NCBI GenBank assembly: GCA_005281725.1
Contig: SSBO01000008.1
Coordinates: 2,542,001 to 2,606,000 of the forward strand
DNA: 64,000 nucleotides
Reading direction: 5' to 3'
From: Wuchereria bancrofti
Taxonomy: Eukaryota > Nematoda > Chromadorea > Rhabditida > Onchocercidae
In this document: piece by piece, positions 14,435 to 35,200 of the stretch
How positions within the stretch are numbered: the stretch's first letter is position 1
Layout: every line of letters begins with the position of its first letter
The notes under the pieces: generated by a model
Told to the model about the DNA's origin: nothing
Database searches by the model: none
What the model saw: the letters and a program-made list of their open reading frames with translations, nothing else
Made by a program: the position numbers and the translations under genes

Positions 14435-14475
14435 GCGCGCGCATACGCACGCATCCAAATCGTTGTCATAGCAAC
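14435..14475. promoter_or_regulatory. X-box (RFX/DAF-19-type) match next to an alternating GC/CA tract
   Basis: GTTGTCATAGCAAC at 14462-14475 fits the RFX-family X-box consensus RYYNYYATRRNRAC at every position and is near-palindromic. Just before it, 14435-14454 is an uninterrupted alternating purine-pyrimidine stretch (GCGCGCGCATACGCAC...). The patch is noticeably richer in G+C and CpG than its surroundings, which suggests a promoter or enhancer. It is about 7.1 kb upstream of the mec-8 ATG and 2.4 kb upstream of the cyc-1 ATG, so the target gene is not clear. Confidence 0.5.
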
Positions 14476-16901
14476 AGTGGCGACAATAATCGAAAGAGCA
14501 TAGAAAGTGAAGAGAAGCAGAAACAGACAAGAGGAGCTTTTCTCCAGAAAGGTGAAAGGTTAAAGGTTAGATGGATGATGATACTTCTTTAATTAAAAAA
14601 TATTGTTGTTGTTAAGGTATTGAAATTTAAATATATTTTTGAAATTGAAACAATTTAAATTTGCACAATTATCATTTGGCTAATATTATCGCATATGCGT
14701 TTGAGAATTTCCGCAACTGTCAAATGTATTCCTCCTGTCTCCCCGGAAAATTCAATCGGAAAACCTTTCTTCATACTTTTCGTCATGCTATTATTGCATG
14801 CAATAAGCAATTTAAAATGAAAATTTTATTTTAGCAAATATAAGTTTGTTTTAATTCGAATTCTTGAACTGATTTTTGCGACACTTTCAGAAACTAGAAA
14901 ATAGCACATCCTGAAATCATTAATTTTACTTTCACTATAAAATAAGAGTTAACATTCTACCTATGTTTTTGCTAATCATTTTTCATGTTAAAAATTTGGG
15001 AAAAACTTTTGAAATTACACTGCTGCTAAGATAAAAGAATAGGACCAATCGTTAAATTTAAATTCAAAATGATAGGAAATTTCATTAATATTCAAACGGA
15101 AATTGAACTATTGCAAAAAATGAATCAATAATAGCTTTATTCTTTATTTTATGTATTCTCAGTCATAGTTGTTTTACGCCTTCTTAGTTATAATTCCTAT
15201 AACAGTTTACAACAATGATCATAGTAAAATACATTTAAAATATTTCCTAAAATCCTTAAAACTGGAAGAACAAATTCCAAGGCATTGAAACTATTAGCAT
15301 TGATGCCGTTAGCGCTTAACTCGATAATTTTATCAATTTCATTTATTTCATTATCACATCTCACTATTATTACAGAAATAAATCCAAAATTATTCTTCAT
15401 ATATATCTTATATCAGAATTAGTTTTCTTGCACAATTAAAAGAATCATGAAGAATGAGGCGCTAAAAAAATTGTCAGATACAAGTATTGATAAACAATAG
15501 CGATAATAGAGCTAATTTCAAAACGAAAAATTTTCAAAGCTTCTTTTATTTCTACCTAATAAACAAAACATTACTATGTAAACAAGAGATCTGGATTTTT
15601 CATAGCGGTGCTGCGAAATTTTGACCAAATTTTGACGTTTGGTGTGAGGAGAGCTTTACTTGGGGAGAGGTTTTACAAAGAGATTGTCGTTCCTATGGGA
15701 ATTTTTCCCTTTAAAAGTTCTGAAAAGATGAGAAGTATTTTATTAAGAGTGAAGGCTGTCAGTATTTTTTAATCGAAACTTTAATTATAAACAAATTCTT
15801 ACGGATTTAAAATTTTTAATAGGAAGAGTTGAAAAGGAATTGATTTAGTTCTTTATATATATTTCTTTCTTTCTTTTTCTAACCTGGAAACCACCATTTA
15901 GATATCATTTTAAGAGCTGAGGTTTCATCATTTATCTTCAATTTGCACACTTACTGCCAAATTGTTAAATTAGGATAGATCGTAAATTTGGAAATAATAG
16001 TTGTTGTGATATTTAGTAGAAATTGATCTAGTTATTAGTTATTAGATGCTTTCGATGTATACTTTCCCTCAATATGTATGTTTTACTAGCTTCATCTTTT
16101 TATTTGCATATGTATATATCTCAGACATATAAATAACATTGTCACATATTGAACGAATGATCCAGACGTTCCTGGCACAATTTATACTTCGATTTCTTTT
16201 TAAGTACTGTGAAAAAAATATATGTAAGTATAAGTTTCCTGAGTATTACGAAATGTAATATATAAGAATAGGTAGGCATTGACTGAGGCATCTTAAATAA
16301 GCCATATCAACCTATTCAAACAAGACAAGATCTAGGATATCTTTTGTATTTTCATATCTTGAGGTTTTTTTGTACTCATCACGCTGGGTAGGATTGTTTG
16401 AGGTATTGTTTTAAGAGCTAGTGATAATGACTGGGGGAACAGTTGGTCGACAGGATGAACTTAATAAGAAAGCGTAATTTGTAGGTTCAGTTATGCTTTA
16501 TAAAAAGTACTGTTCTTGAAGAGATAACAATAACTAAAAGAGTTAAACTTATTAGTCATTTTAAGATAATAATAATGTCACTGATAGGGAGGGAGTCACG
16601 GGTATTGATATTAGCAGAGGTGTGATATGTGCTGGTGGAGTTATGCTCACTGATATTTCAGAATTATTTCAAGTAGACTTTTGTCTGAATTGCCAGTTAT
16701 TTTCGGAAATTTTAAGTGTGAGAATCGTGAGGGCATTCATTGCATTAAGAAAACACTTGCCACATAAGTCAGGATTTTATTGAAAGATAATAGGACAATG
16801 GTATTTTCATTTTCAGTATTATTTTTTGGCAGGACCAATTAATTGTAAAAACATTTCGGTTCGCTGAATACTTTTTGCTTGCGATGTTACTCAATTTTGC
16901 T

Positions 16902-16922
16902 GTTTTTAGGAAGAGTTCGCCG
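16902..16922 (+). promoter_or_regulatory. candidate SL trans-splice acceptor of cyc-1
   Basis: TGTTTTTAG ends at 16909 and leaves 13 nt before the ATG at 16923. A pyrimidine-rich acceptor this close to a start codon, with no coding exon upstream, is the usual pattern for spliced-leader addition in nematodes. Confidence 0.65.
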
Positions 16923-19259
16923 ATGCATAGGGCTACTTTCGGCTATTGTTTTCGGGTAAGTTTATACAAATCTGGAATGATTTAATGAATAGTATTGTAA
17001 GCGTATCTTCTATATTTTTTACTAAAACTTGATTGACGTTATATTCGATATGTGGTTACATTGCTGACAGGAGATTTACTACACCAAATAAGGAGCGATA
17101 CTTTTGGTGATAAGCAACAGTGCTTATAAGTAAATAGGGGGTATAAATCTTATATTTTTCCATGTATTAAACTTAAATCTTCAAGTTTTTTAGATATTCG
17201 ATTAAAAGGAGTTGTCAGTTTTAGCAAAATCAGTTACCAAGCAATGAGTGACTAGTGAAACCATAATGATAGATTAATTCAATTAAATTAGTATTACTTT
17301 TAGCGCACCTTAGCCGTTGGAGCGGGTACTGTGTCAATAGTTGGTGCCGGTTTATTATATGCTTTGGAAAATGCAGTGAAGGTGGAAGCTTTTGAACATT
17401 TTCCACATCCTGCATCGTTACCATGGGATCACAAACGAGTGTTTGGTACAATTGACATGGCTTCGTACGTTTTCTTTCCCTATTTCATTTATTTTAACAC
17501 TTAATTTCATTTGATGAATGCTCTATGTACTAAGTGGAAAAAATTAATCGAATTCACTAGACTTGTCTAGAACAGAGTGGAACACAGTTCTGGAAGCTAT
17601 ATTAGTCTAGTGAAACTGAAAGTAATGAAGCTAGACTAGTTTTTAAGTGGGAAAAGTTTTTTAAGAGGCATATAAAAATTTTTGAATTCTCTCTATATAA
17701 AAGTCTGGACTCACGAAAAATGTTTCAGAAAAGTAATTCTTGATTCTGTTGAAAATTTTAAGATATTGAACTGACGTAACTTCTTGTCTAAGTACTTCAT
17801 TTACAGTGCACGTCGTGGTTATGAAGTATACAAGCAAGTATGTAAGGCTTGCCACTCTATGAAGTGGATAGCGTATCGTCATTTAGTTGGAAATATTATG
17901 ACTGAAGATGAAGCAAAAGCAGAAGCTGCTGCTGTTACTGTGCCTGACATTGATGAAGCTGGTATGTGGCAGGTTTTATGTTGCAATTTTCTGATAGCTG
18001 TTTATTAAAGGTTTAACTTTCTTTAGTTGAATTTGACCAGAAAGAGATGCAAATTTTCATATTATCTGTTATTAAAAGACATTTTATATCTGTTCTTCTC
18101 TTCCTATAGGATTACCTGCCCAGACGTATTTCAGGAAATGCAATTGAACGGCCGGGCGATCTAAATGATCATTTGCTTTCACCCTATCCCAATGTTGCTG
18201 CAGCAAAAGCAGCAAATGGTGGTGCTTTCCCACCTGATCTTTCGATGTTATTGCTCACGCGAGAAGGTGCTGAAGATTATGTTTTCTCATTATTAACTTC
18301 ATATGTCGATACACCAGCTGGTGTAAAGGTTTGGCTTTCAGAAGATTCTTCAGAAATGATTAAGTGCAACCATTTCAGTATTGAATGTTATGTTAAACTA
18401 ATTTAAAAGAAATCATTTTAATTGCATTATTGCAATTTCATGCGGGTTGTATATTAAACTGTCGGAATTATTTTTATTATCGGATTGAAGCTTAAATCTG
18501 AGTTAGAGATGTTTTACATCTAAATTCTCCATCATTGCCATTTATTTTTAGCTGGATGAAGGAAAGTATTATAATCCCTATTTTCCTGATGGTGTCATTA
18601 GTATGCCACAGCAGTTGTTCGATGGTGGTATTGAATACAAAGATGGTACACCAGCAACTGCCAGTCAGCAAGCAAAAGATATTTGCACATTTATGCGATG
18701 GACAGCTGAACCTTTCTACGAGAAAAAGAAGAGACTGTTTTTGAAGGTAATTTAAATTTTGGTAATGGTTATCAGTGCAGGAAGACTAGAAGTTTTAAAG
18801 ATAAAATTATATGAGAATGATACATAGTACTTTCTTTGCGTAATGACTATTACATGTGATTCACAAAACCTTCGAAACCAAATCCTAAACAGCATTGACT
18901 CGTATGATTCTTGGTTATTTGACCTTTCTCTGTGAGGAGAGAGGGAGAAATTCAATTCCAGATTTTCAAAGAGCAAATTTAGTCATATGATAACTGACAC
19001 TTATTACATTAGTGATATTTAGAACATACCTAATCGAAACACTGCATAGAACATCAGACTAGACACCGGTAAGAAGTCATGTTGAGTAAATTCAATATTA
19101 AACAATTTTTTAAAATAATTTCAGTCGTTGCTGGTACTGCCATTGCTAACATTCGTTCTGGTCTATGGCAAGCGGCACGCTTGGACATATATAAAGGGAC
19201 GAAAGAGTATGTGGATAACAGTGAAAGGACGCGAAAGACCGAAAAGCAAAAGCAACTGA
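16923..19259 (+). CDS. cyc-1: Cytochrome c1, heme protein of respiratory complex III
   Basis: Six coding exons: 16923-16955, 17304-17464, 17807-17961, 18135-18328, 18552-18746, 19125-19259; 290 residues with every phase closing. Cytochrome c1 carries electrons from the Rieske protein to cytochrome c in the mitochondrial inner membrane. The short basic N-terminus is a likely import presequence. The covalent heme motif CKACH is at residues 77-81 and the axial Met is in ISMPQQL (M199). The family block [20 protein letters not shown] is present. The last exon must be read in the frame [18 protein letters not shown]..., which gives the C-terminal membrane anchor (about 247-262) and a basic tail; another open frame overlapping this exon is spurious. 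The junction [14 protein letters not shown] uses the acceptor at 18134, which restores the family sequence. An acceptor 25 nt earlier is also open in frame. Confidence 0.96.
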
Positions 19260-20837
19260 CCAATAATTCAGCTTATCGATGCCTGAAATTCAGCATCATA
19301 AATAGGAGTAAGGAATAAGGAGTAGGGCTTGCATTTCGAATCGGTATATAATTTAGGAACGATATCACGGCATTTTGCAGTGATCCAACGATTTCAGGTA
19401 AACGACACATGCTAAAGGTCCATGCTAAATTGTTTTCTACAGCAAATAGTCATCCAGTTTTAATATGTATATTTCCGTTATTGCTTTTTAGGGATCTAGT
19501 CATCATTCTTTGATTTTTTCCTTAACATCAAGAAAAATTAGGATTCTTTTTATTTCCCACAACTTGCTGTCATCAATTTTTCCTGCATCGTTGAGCAAAC
19601 GCTATAGATTATCAGTTCTAGTGAGTTAATATAGCACAGCTCCGTATATGCAAAGACAATTTTTGATTTATTTTTTTGATGAACTTTTATAATTCTTTTT
19701 AGACTTGTTTCCTATTATGTACTGCAGCCGAACTTTTTTATGTTTATATTATAATTTTTGGTTAGGATTTGCTAGTGACAATATTAACATGGATCTAAAG
19801 ACTGTGATAAAATTGTCAGGTAACGAATAAGTCCCAGAATTGTTTCGCCTTCCAAGCATTCTATATATACATATATGTACACATGATTCTGCTTTCATAA
19901 TTGCTAGGTTCATATAATCGGTTCTTTTTGATCGTTGATGTTTCTCTCGCACTTCATAAGCAATTCGAATGCACAAGTATTCTGCCTCCCCCCATATTTT
20001 CGTTGCTACATTTGGTCTGTCTTCTAAAAACCTCAATTTTTTATAATTCATAGTGGGGGTAGTGCGTTAGTATTTTAAATGTTAAGATATGTAGTTATTG
20101 CTAAATTTAATGTTACGCATGGTTCAAAAGAGACATTAATTTGATATACTGTTTTCGATTTACACATCCAGAAGCAACAGGTACAGTAAACCAAAGTTTT
20201 TATTAAATTTTCAAATCTTCAAGAAATGAAAGAAAATGCACGACGTATTTCATCTTGGGTTTGGTCGATATCCATATTCCATATTTCAGCGGACTTAATT
20301 GATTTAGTTATTCATATTATTTGTTTAACCTTATAATCACAAACAGTGAATGGAGAACAATAATAAGTAATTTAGAATAATATACTAGGCGTGAACTTTC
20401 TATAATCCTGTTTGTTTATATGAATACTTAATCATTACTTTATTAATACGTTAATAATGGTGTGTCTTTATAACACCAAATAGATTTTAGCAGTAATGTG
20501 TATGTGTGGTGCACTACGTGAATTAAAAGCAACAGTTGAATATTTGGACCGTAAGTCGAGGGAAACAGTGATATTGGACTATAGGGAGCTCTCTGTTCCA
20601 CAAAATTTGAGCAAATTTTGGTATGATATTATAGCTTTTCATAAGGGGCATTACAACGGTAAAGGAAAAAAAAATCAACAGAAAAATTAAATACAAGAAG
20701 TTCATTTCAAAAAAGATAAGAGATTTTGATCTGAATAGTTATCTAAATAGTTTACATATTTACATACATAAATTGTGAATGTAGTTCTATGGAGTTTGTT
20801 ATCAGGAGAAAGCTCAAGAAGATGTTTTTGTAATAGT
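19260..20837. other. 3' regions of convergent cyc-1 and ABHD18-like gene
   Basis: No recognised gene. Two small open frames are notable: 100 codons on the minus strand starting with ATG (20051-19749), and 64 codons on the plus strand (20496-20690) preceded by a TTTTAG acceptor-like site at 20490. Neither has a recognisable family. A variant poly(A) signal AATAAG near 19314 could serve cyc-1. Confidence 0.5.
20496..20690 (+). CDS. Possible small protein of unknown function (weak candidate)
   Basis: A 64-codon open frame starting MCMCGALRELKATVEYL and ending in a basic tail (GKGKKNQQKN). The ATG follows a TAGATTTTAG acceptor-like sequence by 5 nt, the same spacing as genuine leader acceptors in this window. 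The amino-acid composition is less biased than most chance frames here. I do not recognise a family, and it lies in the interval between two convergent genes, so it could be chance or part of a 3' UTR. Confidence 0.2.
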   Translation: MCMCGALRELKATVEYLDRKSRETVILDYRELSVPQNLSKFWYDIIAFHKGHYNGKGKKNQQKN

Positions 20838-23433
<2,596 letters not shown>

Positions 23434-23456
<23 letters not shown>

Positions 23457-24895
23457 TGCTTCGCTTCGAATTGTTCTTGCTAGTGGTTCCAAGCAACGTC
23501 TAATACTCCTTAAACAAATCGTATGGTTTGGGATTCTGAAATTTTACAAAATTGATGATTTGGCAGATTTTTAAGGCAACATTTTTAAATTGTTTGAAAA
23601 ATATGTTTAGTTTTTTAAGTCATTAAGTAATTAATCTAGTTTAGGGAATAGAACCTACTGTACGGGTATCAAATTACGATGAAAACCTGAGTAAAGACCT
23701 AGCCGTCGATGAATTTGTACGTGAAACAGCACGTATGAAGGCAGTAACGATTGCAAAACTTATGGTTGCACTTTTTGTCAGCTACTTCGATTTATACATA
23801 CTTTCAAAATTTCGACTAAATTTGCTATTACTCTCCTGAAATCACATATTTTTGAAACTATTATAAGTTTCAAATAAAAAACTATAATAAGTTTCATAAA
23901 TTACACTCCATATGAAACAAAGAGAATTATAAAACCTGTTCACTTATTAGATGACACATTTTCGTTAATGTAATGAAACACAGCTGACATAAATTTCGTA
24001 ATTAAGTAGAAATTAAGAATTCACTTATCTGAGTTTTACGTACCAATTTTGAGGATATCAAAGATTACGATGTGATTATTGGTTGTGACACAGTGATCCT
24101 ATTCAACAACAATATCATTGGCAAACCGGTAAATGTAGAAGATGCTCGAGCTACTCTTCACAGGTATCCCTGAAATGTAATTATTCTAAATTTCAGAATA
24201 AGGATACGAATGTCTTATAGAAATGCACTTCTCACTACACTATTGAAGAATTTACTATCATTTCTATTCATACATTTATCTAATTATCTCTATACATTTC
24301 GATATTTTTCGTAGTAAATGAACAGTTTTTAATTAGATCTTACAAAAAAGTCATCAAATTAAATGTAAAAAATGAATTCTACTCTCAGTATTATATGAAA
24401 AGTTTTACACTCGATTCTTTGCAATCTTCTATCTTCTTTAGACTAAGCGGAAATGTGCATGAAGTTTATACTGGTGTTACAATTATAGACAGTAATCAAC
24501 AATGTGAACAATTCGTAGAGCGAACAACTGTCAAATTCTGTCAAATTCCAGCAAAAGTTATAGAAGAATATGTTGCTTCTGGCGAACCATTGTAAGTATC
24601 TTTTATGTTAAGCATGATTCTACGTGATATTCACTTTTTCTCTTCTTCTTTCACTTCTATTTTACAAAAACAATCCTATATTTCAAACAAATTTTAGAAG
24701 TAAATTTAACGTAAGTGAAAATCCTTACTATAAAAATCTTTGAAAAAACTTTTCAGTGATCGAGCTGGTTCCTATAGTATTCAAGGTTGTGGAGGAATGT
24801 TTGTCGAAAAGATTGATGGCTGTTATTACAATGTTGCTGGATTACCAATTAATCGATTGATGAAAGCTCTCTGGAAAAGGATCGGTTTGAAATGA
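23434..24895 (+). CDS. Maf/ASMTL-type nucleoside triphosphate pyrophosphatase
   Basis: Five coding exons: 23434-23520, 23645-23764, 24054-24163, 24442-24591, 24757-24895; 201 residues, the usual Maf length, with phases closing. Maf proteins hydrolyse non-canonical or modified nucleoside triphosphates (dTTP/UTP or m7GTP subfamilies) to the monophosphate. The sequence shows the P-loop-like start LASGSKQR (17 to 22; family SGSPRR, so the first Arg is Gln here), NYDENL, IGCDTV with the likely catalytic Asp81, [13 protein letters not shown], and the C-terminal block [17 protein letters not shown] followed by NVAGLP. The substrate cannot be told by eye. The acceptor of exon 3 reads TTTTGAG rather than TTTCAG. 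The ATG lies opposite the ABHD18 start. A possible poly(A) signal AATAAA is at 25103-25108. Confidence 0.93.
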
Positions 24896-26824
24896 TTATC
24901 AAGTTATAACCTAACTTTTGTATACTTAAATATTCTATATTTCGCGATTATTATGGTTAGGCTTCTGTAGAAAAAAAAAACATATAGAAAACAGGAGTTA
25001 ATGATTCCTTAATTTGCTTGAAGAATTTCAGAAATGCGTGTTAACAATTCTTCCCACCAAGGTTATGTCTTGACATACAATGATATTTTTACTCTAATTT
25101 AAAATAAACTAATATCGGCTTAACACAAAGGAAAAGTTTTTTGCCTTCCACTTTGAAATATTGTCTGGAAAGAGATATGTAAGAGATAGAACGAAAAGCT
25201 TAAACATACATTATTACTCTATTTCCATTCCTAGTCGTAATTTTTCCTCTTCGTTTTGAAGTAAGTCCCAGTACTTTCATATATTTTTTTTCCCCCTAGA
25301 ACCGATTTCAATTATTCTAAAGTAGCCAAAATATAAAAACGTTGTTTTCAGTTGTTTCACTTATTGTAATTTCTTGTTGCACCATGTTTCAGTTACTTAA
25401 CAAAACACATTTATTTGTTATTTGAAAAAATATTTTTAAATAAAACATTCGAGGCTTCCTTAAACTACATTTTAAGGAATTCACTTATTGACAGAATGTG
25501 TAATATCAACAAGGCATAATACACTCGAGAGAAAGATATAAGAACAATACTTATTGAATGATCAAATTAACGAAATTTTCGGGAAAGTGAAATTTCGAAT
25601 TCAAAATTTCTATAAAGTTTCTCACGAATTTACTTTACACAGAAAGATCAAGAAGCAGGGGAAAAAAAAAACAAATAAAGCACGATCTTGTTCAATATAA
25701 CCATACATTCTGTTCTTATTAACACAAGCCTATATATAACAAAAAATAGTAATTGCGATCATAAGTGGCAAAAAAAATGAATTTTTTCTATTAAATATCT
25801 TTATTTAATAAGTTAGAAAAATGTGAGGCAAAGAAAATGTGCTTATCTAAACTTACTGAAACAACTGCTCCACACTTAAAAACATATTGATCGTGAATAA
25901 TTAGATAACCCTAAAAAAAAACGGAAATAAATGTTTCTTTCACTTGCTTTCCTCATATACTCAATCAGAAAACAATATTGATTTTTAGGACTTACAGGTT
26001 TGCACAAAAAATCTAAGACTTGTACAAAACATCGAAAAACAACAACTCTATGGATCTTTAAAGAAGGAAAAATCAAATTAATCATTCTTTTAATTAAAAG
26101 CTCCTTACGTTGCCATCTTGCTTCTATGAATTCTGAAAAAACAGATGAACTATGTACATATAAACAGGGTGGAGTAATAGTGAAAAGCTTGAAAAAAAAA
26201 AACGAGAAATATAATCAAGTAATCACAGAAATCCTAGAACTGCAACCGTCATACTGACCAAAACTGACACATTATAGAAAGATCAGGTTCCTGAAGAAAA
26301 GCAATGAAATTATCAAAAAGTATAACAAATTTTTTTTTAAAAATAACTGATCAATCTTACACTTTTAAAGGCGTAAATTTGTTTTAAGGAAAAGAAATGA
26401 TAATGGTTTGTCTCCAGAACTATATAGCAAGTATGAAATCAATCAGATATTTCAAAAAAAAAAAAACAATTTGGATAAGCAATATACCATACTAACATTT
26501 TCTGAAAAAAAAGGAACAAAGGTAATCCAAAAAATTCATCAGTATATAGATATAACAAAAAATAATACAACAATAATTACAAAATTTCATTACAGTGTTA
26601 CAAAAAGCTATAAACGCAGTTTGAAATCACTTATTGAGCTTCAGATTTTGAGATCTAAGTTGCAATTTATTATTATCAAGTATTCTCTACACAATATTTA
26701 TGATTTTTATGTCATTCTCTTGGGAATGTTATCAATAAGTGCTGATCGTGTCATTTTAATAAGTAGTGTACCAGTTGCACTATGTCTAGAAAACTTCTAA
26801 TCATTAAAGTTTTAAGTCAAGAAA
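24896..26824. other. Interval between convergent Maf and rskn-2 genes
   Basis: AT-rich sequence with no recognised exon. It should contain both 3' UTRs: AATAAA at 25103 (+) for Maf, and on the minus strand AATAAA at 26671-26666, about 155 nt after the rskn-2 stop. The plus open frame 26408-26800 (130 codons) is Lys/Ile-rich and lies antisense to the rskn-2 3' end; I treat it as chance. Confidence 0.6.
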
Positions 26825-32206
<5,382 letters not shown>

Positions 32207-32209
<3 letters not shown>

Positions 32210-32224
32210 TCCCCTGAAAAAAAA
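32207..32224 (-). promoter_or_regulatory. candidate SL trans-splice acceptor of rskn-2
   Basis: A run of at least ten T followed by CAG (32216-32214) leaves only 4 nt before the ATG at 32209-32207. This is the typical position of a spliced-leader acceptor. Confidence 0.65.
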
Positions 32225-35200
32225 AAAAAACGCCACAAAATCGAACACATCAAAGAGGACTAATACAAAAATCTCAGGTTAGTCAAACTGAACTATACCC
32301 ATAAAACATTTCATAAGACAGCATAGATATAATGAAAAGAATACTTCTGATAATATTAATTACAGCTATTCTTTAGCTGACAATATCACTGTTATAATAA
32401 GTTACTGGCAGAATTGCACATCACAAATATGCTTTTAAAACAATAATTACATCATATTACAGCCAATAATTATCGCATTTCAACATCCTAAGCATACTAG
32501 AAAAATTACGAATCAAAGGAAAAAATCAAAAAGAAAAAAAGAATGGAAAATACATTTAATCAGCGAAAGGAAAAAACAACGCATACAGTTTATAACTAAT
32601 TATCAGTGAGTATCTTTCCAAATTTTACAATGCAATATTCCTTAAACATACATCAAACCTCAGAGACAAACTTTTTTGTACTTCAACTTCATCCCGATAA
32701 AGTCTCCAGTGTCTTACGTTCAATTTTAATTGTCGGTGACACAATGTCTCTGCAATCCGACATCCAACCTTAGAACAGTATCACTACTAAGCCTTGTTTT
32801 CTCTTCAACTGGCATACATATTATTCTTTTGTTTCATATCAATGCAACTTTTCCATTCAAGTACACTTTGTAGTTTCATAATTCAAACAATTCCACTGCT
32901 TTTCACAAATCCTTTTAACAAATTGTCGTGACTTCAAATCTTCTCATATATTGAAGACGTTTCTTTCTTTCAACCACTAAATAGTTACTTTCATTCTTCA
33001 TTGTGTTAGCTTAATGCGATATTTTAATTTATCTTTTTCCCATCTCTCTCGGTCATCTGCGTTTGATGATAACTTTTCAGTGAGCTTCTTATCTGTTACA
33101 CGTTTGATCATTTCCTGTGATAAAAAACAGATATGATAATAACACTGTAAACAAGCCTGATCATCAATGATTTTCATTCATAATTGCTGCTTCCTCTGAT
33201 TAGATGTTATCCTCAATCATTCTTCATATCATCCAAATCATTTTCATCATTTTGTTCGTAAATCCAAACCAATCATTGTGTTTCTTTTTTCAAAATTAAG
33301 GACTATCTTGACTTCTTACAGAACGAAACTTCAAGCCTTGTATGCTGTTCCTAGCAACAGCCTAATTCGACCTTTCTAGTTCCTCTTTTGCCCATATTCG
33401 ATGTCATCCCGAGATTTTTAGTAAACCTTAATATATCGAGGTCTGATCTGCAATCAGAAGATGGTTCACGATGAACAACTTCTGTACCATTGCATATCAT
33501 CTGTCATCTAAAAAACGATTCCAGTACCTCTAAACTTGATCGATGAGTCACACTAGTAATGCAATTTCTCGATAACTTGCTTAAAACTATCTTAACCTCA
33601 CATATTGTACAATTTTAGTACAACCTAACAATACAAGATTCCTTCAGCATTATAAAAACATGTGATAAAAGCAATTTTTCAATCATCCATATTTCCTGAG
33701 AGGTTTAATGAAGAAAAATTCAATATCTACTATATACTTCATATCACAACACTCATTATTCATTGATAAGATGAATAAAAGAAATGCTCAATTCATAAAA
33801 GTGGGAGAGGAGAGGGAGAATTGTTAAAAATAATGATAAAAATATGTGATAAAAATTTAAAATCAAACATTGATATGATAGAGTAAGACACTATAACATA
33901 ACAGGAAATGATGTCTTTGAAATGGACTAAACCAGAAAAGAGTAAAGAACAGAAAGATTGTTTTTTTATTTAAACGTTAAAAAGGGTATCGTGATGCATT
34001 GCTATGATCACGGCAATGAGACGGTTTCCCCGTGAAAAAAGACATTTTACAATTGAAATAAACTGTAGACCAACTGGTTAGTAACAAGGACTGGTTATAA
34101 GATAGATAGATGAATGGATGACAGTATAACAGGAAGCTTAATACTCAATTATTCAATCCTTTCTCAAACAGACAAAATGATTCATCTCATAGCAAAGTGT
34201 GCCATTTCAAATTACTCGTCACTTCTCATATTACAAGAAAAAAGCTATCATAATATTCATTCACATCATTAATTAGCCATTTTCATATAATCTAATTTTA
34301 TATGCTCTTATTATTGAACAGTATAAATTATTAAGTGAAATTTTATGCTTGATAAATTGAGAGAAACCATTGCTGCATACTATATCAAAGGTACAGCTTC
34401 TTCTTACCTGTATGAATTTGTATTGAAGATGAAGCAAAATTGAACAACTAAACATTTAGATACAATAATACATCTGCAAAACTTTTATCAATACCTATCA
34501 TAACAGGTATAAATAGAACATTTAGAAAACATTATAGAAAGAAATACATATAGCATTCTATTAAATATTAAACAATTTTAATTATGGATAACAAATGATA
34601 TAGTTCGTTTTTGAAGGAATCAAAAAAATAAACTAAAATGAATGCAGACGATGACAGAGTAATAAATGGACGACAAATGATACCATGCGAGAGGGACCGC
34701 CAGAGTATTTTCCTCATACACTGACAAACATCTGCACAACACCGCCCTGTATATAGCGACATTTCCTGGCCTATGTATGAATGGAACAAGGAAGGATGCA
34801 CATGGGACTTAGTATAGAGATAGTTAGAGAGACCGGGCGGAATGGAACTAAGTAAGTAAGTAAGTAAGTACATTCATTTTAAATCATTAAAATGCAAGAA
34901 ATTGTCTAACCTGATAAAGCGTGAATAAACGAATCATTTTTAGACATCATTGAAGACAACAAGACAGGAAGCATTTCCTGAAAGAATTTTTGTTTTTTTT
35001 TTTTTGTTTTTGCGAAATTTCACACAAAACTATTTTCAATTCATAATGTAGAATTATTTGACAAAATCATTATGGTTATTATAGTAACAGATAAAATTTT
35101 TAGTGATTATAAACTAGCTCAAAAATCGAGAGAAATTTTAAGAAGAAAAAAAAAATTCATAATTAAGCAACTGAGTGGAAGAAAAAAAACCAAAAGAATC

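Larger units (their letters stand above)
7501..16909. other. 9.4 kb gene-poor interval between divergent mec-8 and cyc-1
   Basis: No coding exon was recognised on either strand. It holds two CA/CATA microsatellites near 8.0-8.2 kb, a 35-bp imperfect tandem duplication near 9.9 kb, a moderately GC-richer patch near 10.0-10.2 kb, and a promoter-like patch with an X-box near 14.4-14.6 kb. The 100-codon open frame at 10809-11111 (+) has no recognisable family. The interval may contain 5' non-coding exons and enhancers of mec-8, but the sequence alone does not show this. Confidence 0.55.

Noticed and set aside
19079..19318. Plus ORF over the last cyc-1 exon
   Set aside because: It reads the exon in the wrong frame; the frame in phase with exon 5 gives the cytochrome c1 membrane anchor and a stop at 19259.
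26408..26800. 130-codon plus ORF
   Set aside because: Lys/Ile-rich, antisense to the rskn-2 3' region, no family; probably chance.
34568..34873. 101-codon minus ORF beside the (TAAG)5 repeat
   Set aside because: No recognisable motif, N-terminus encoded by the repeat; treated as chance.
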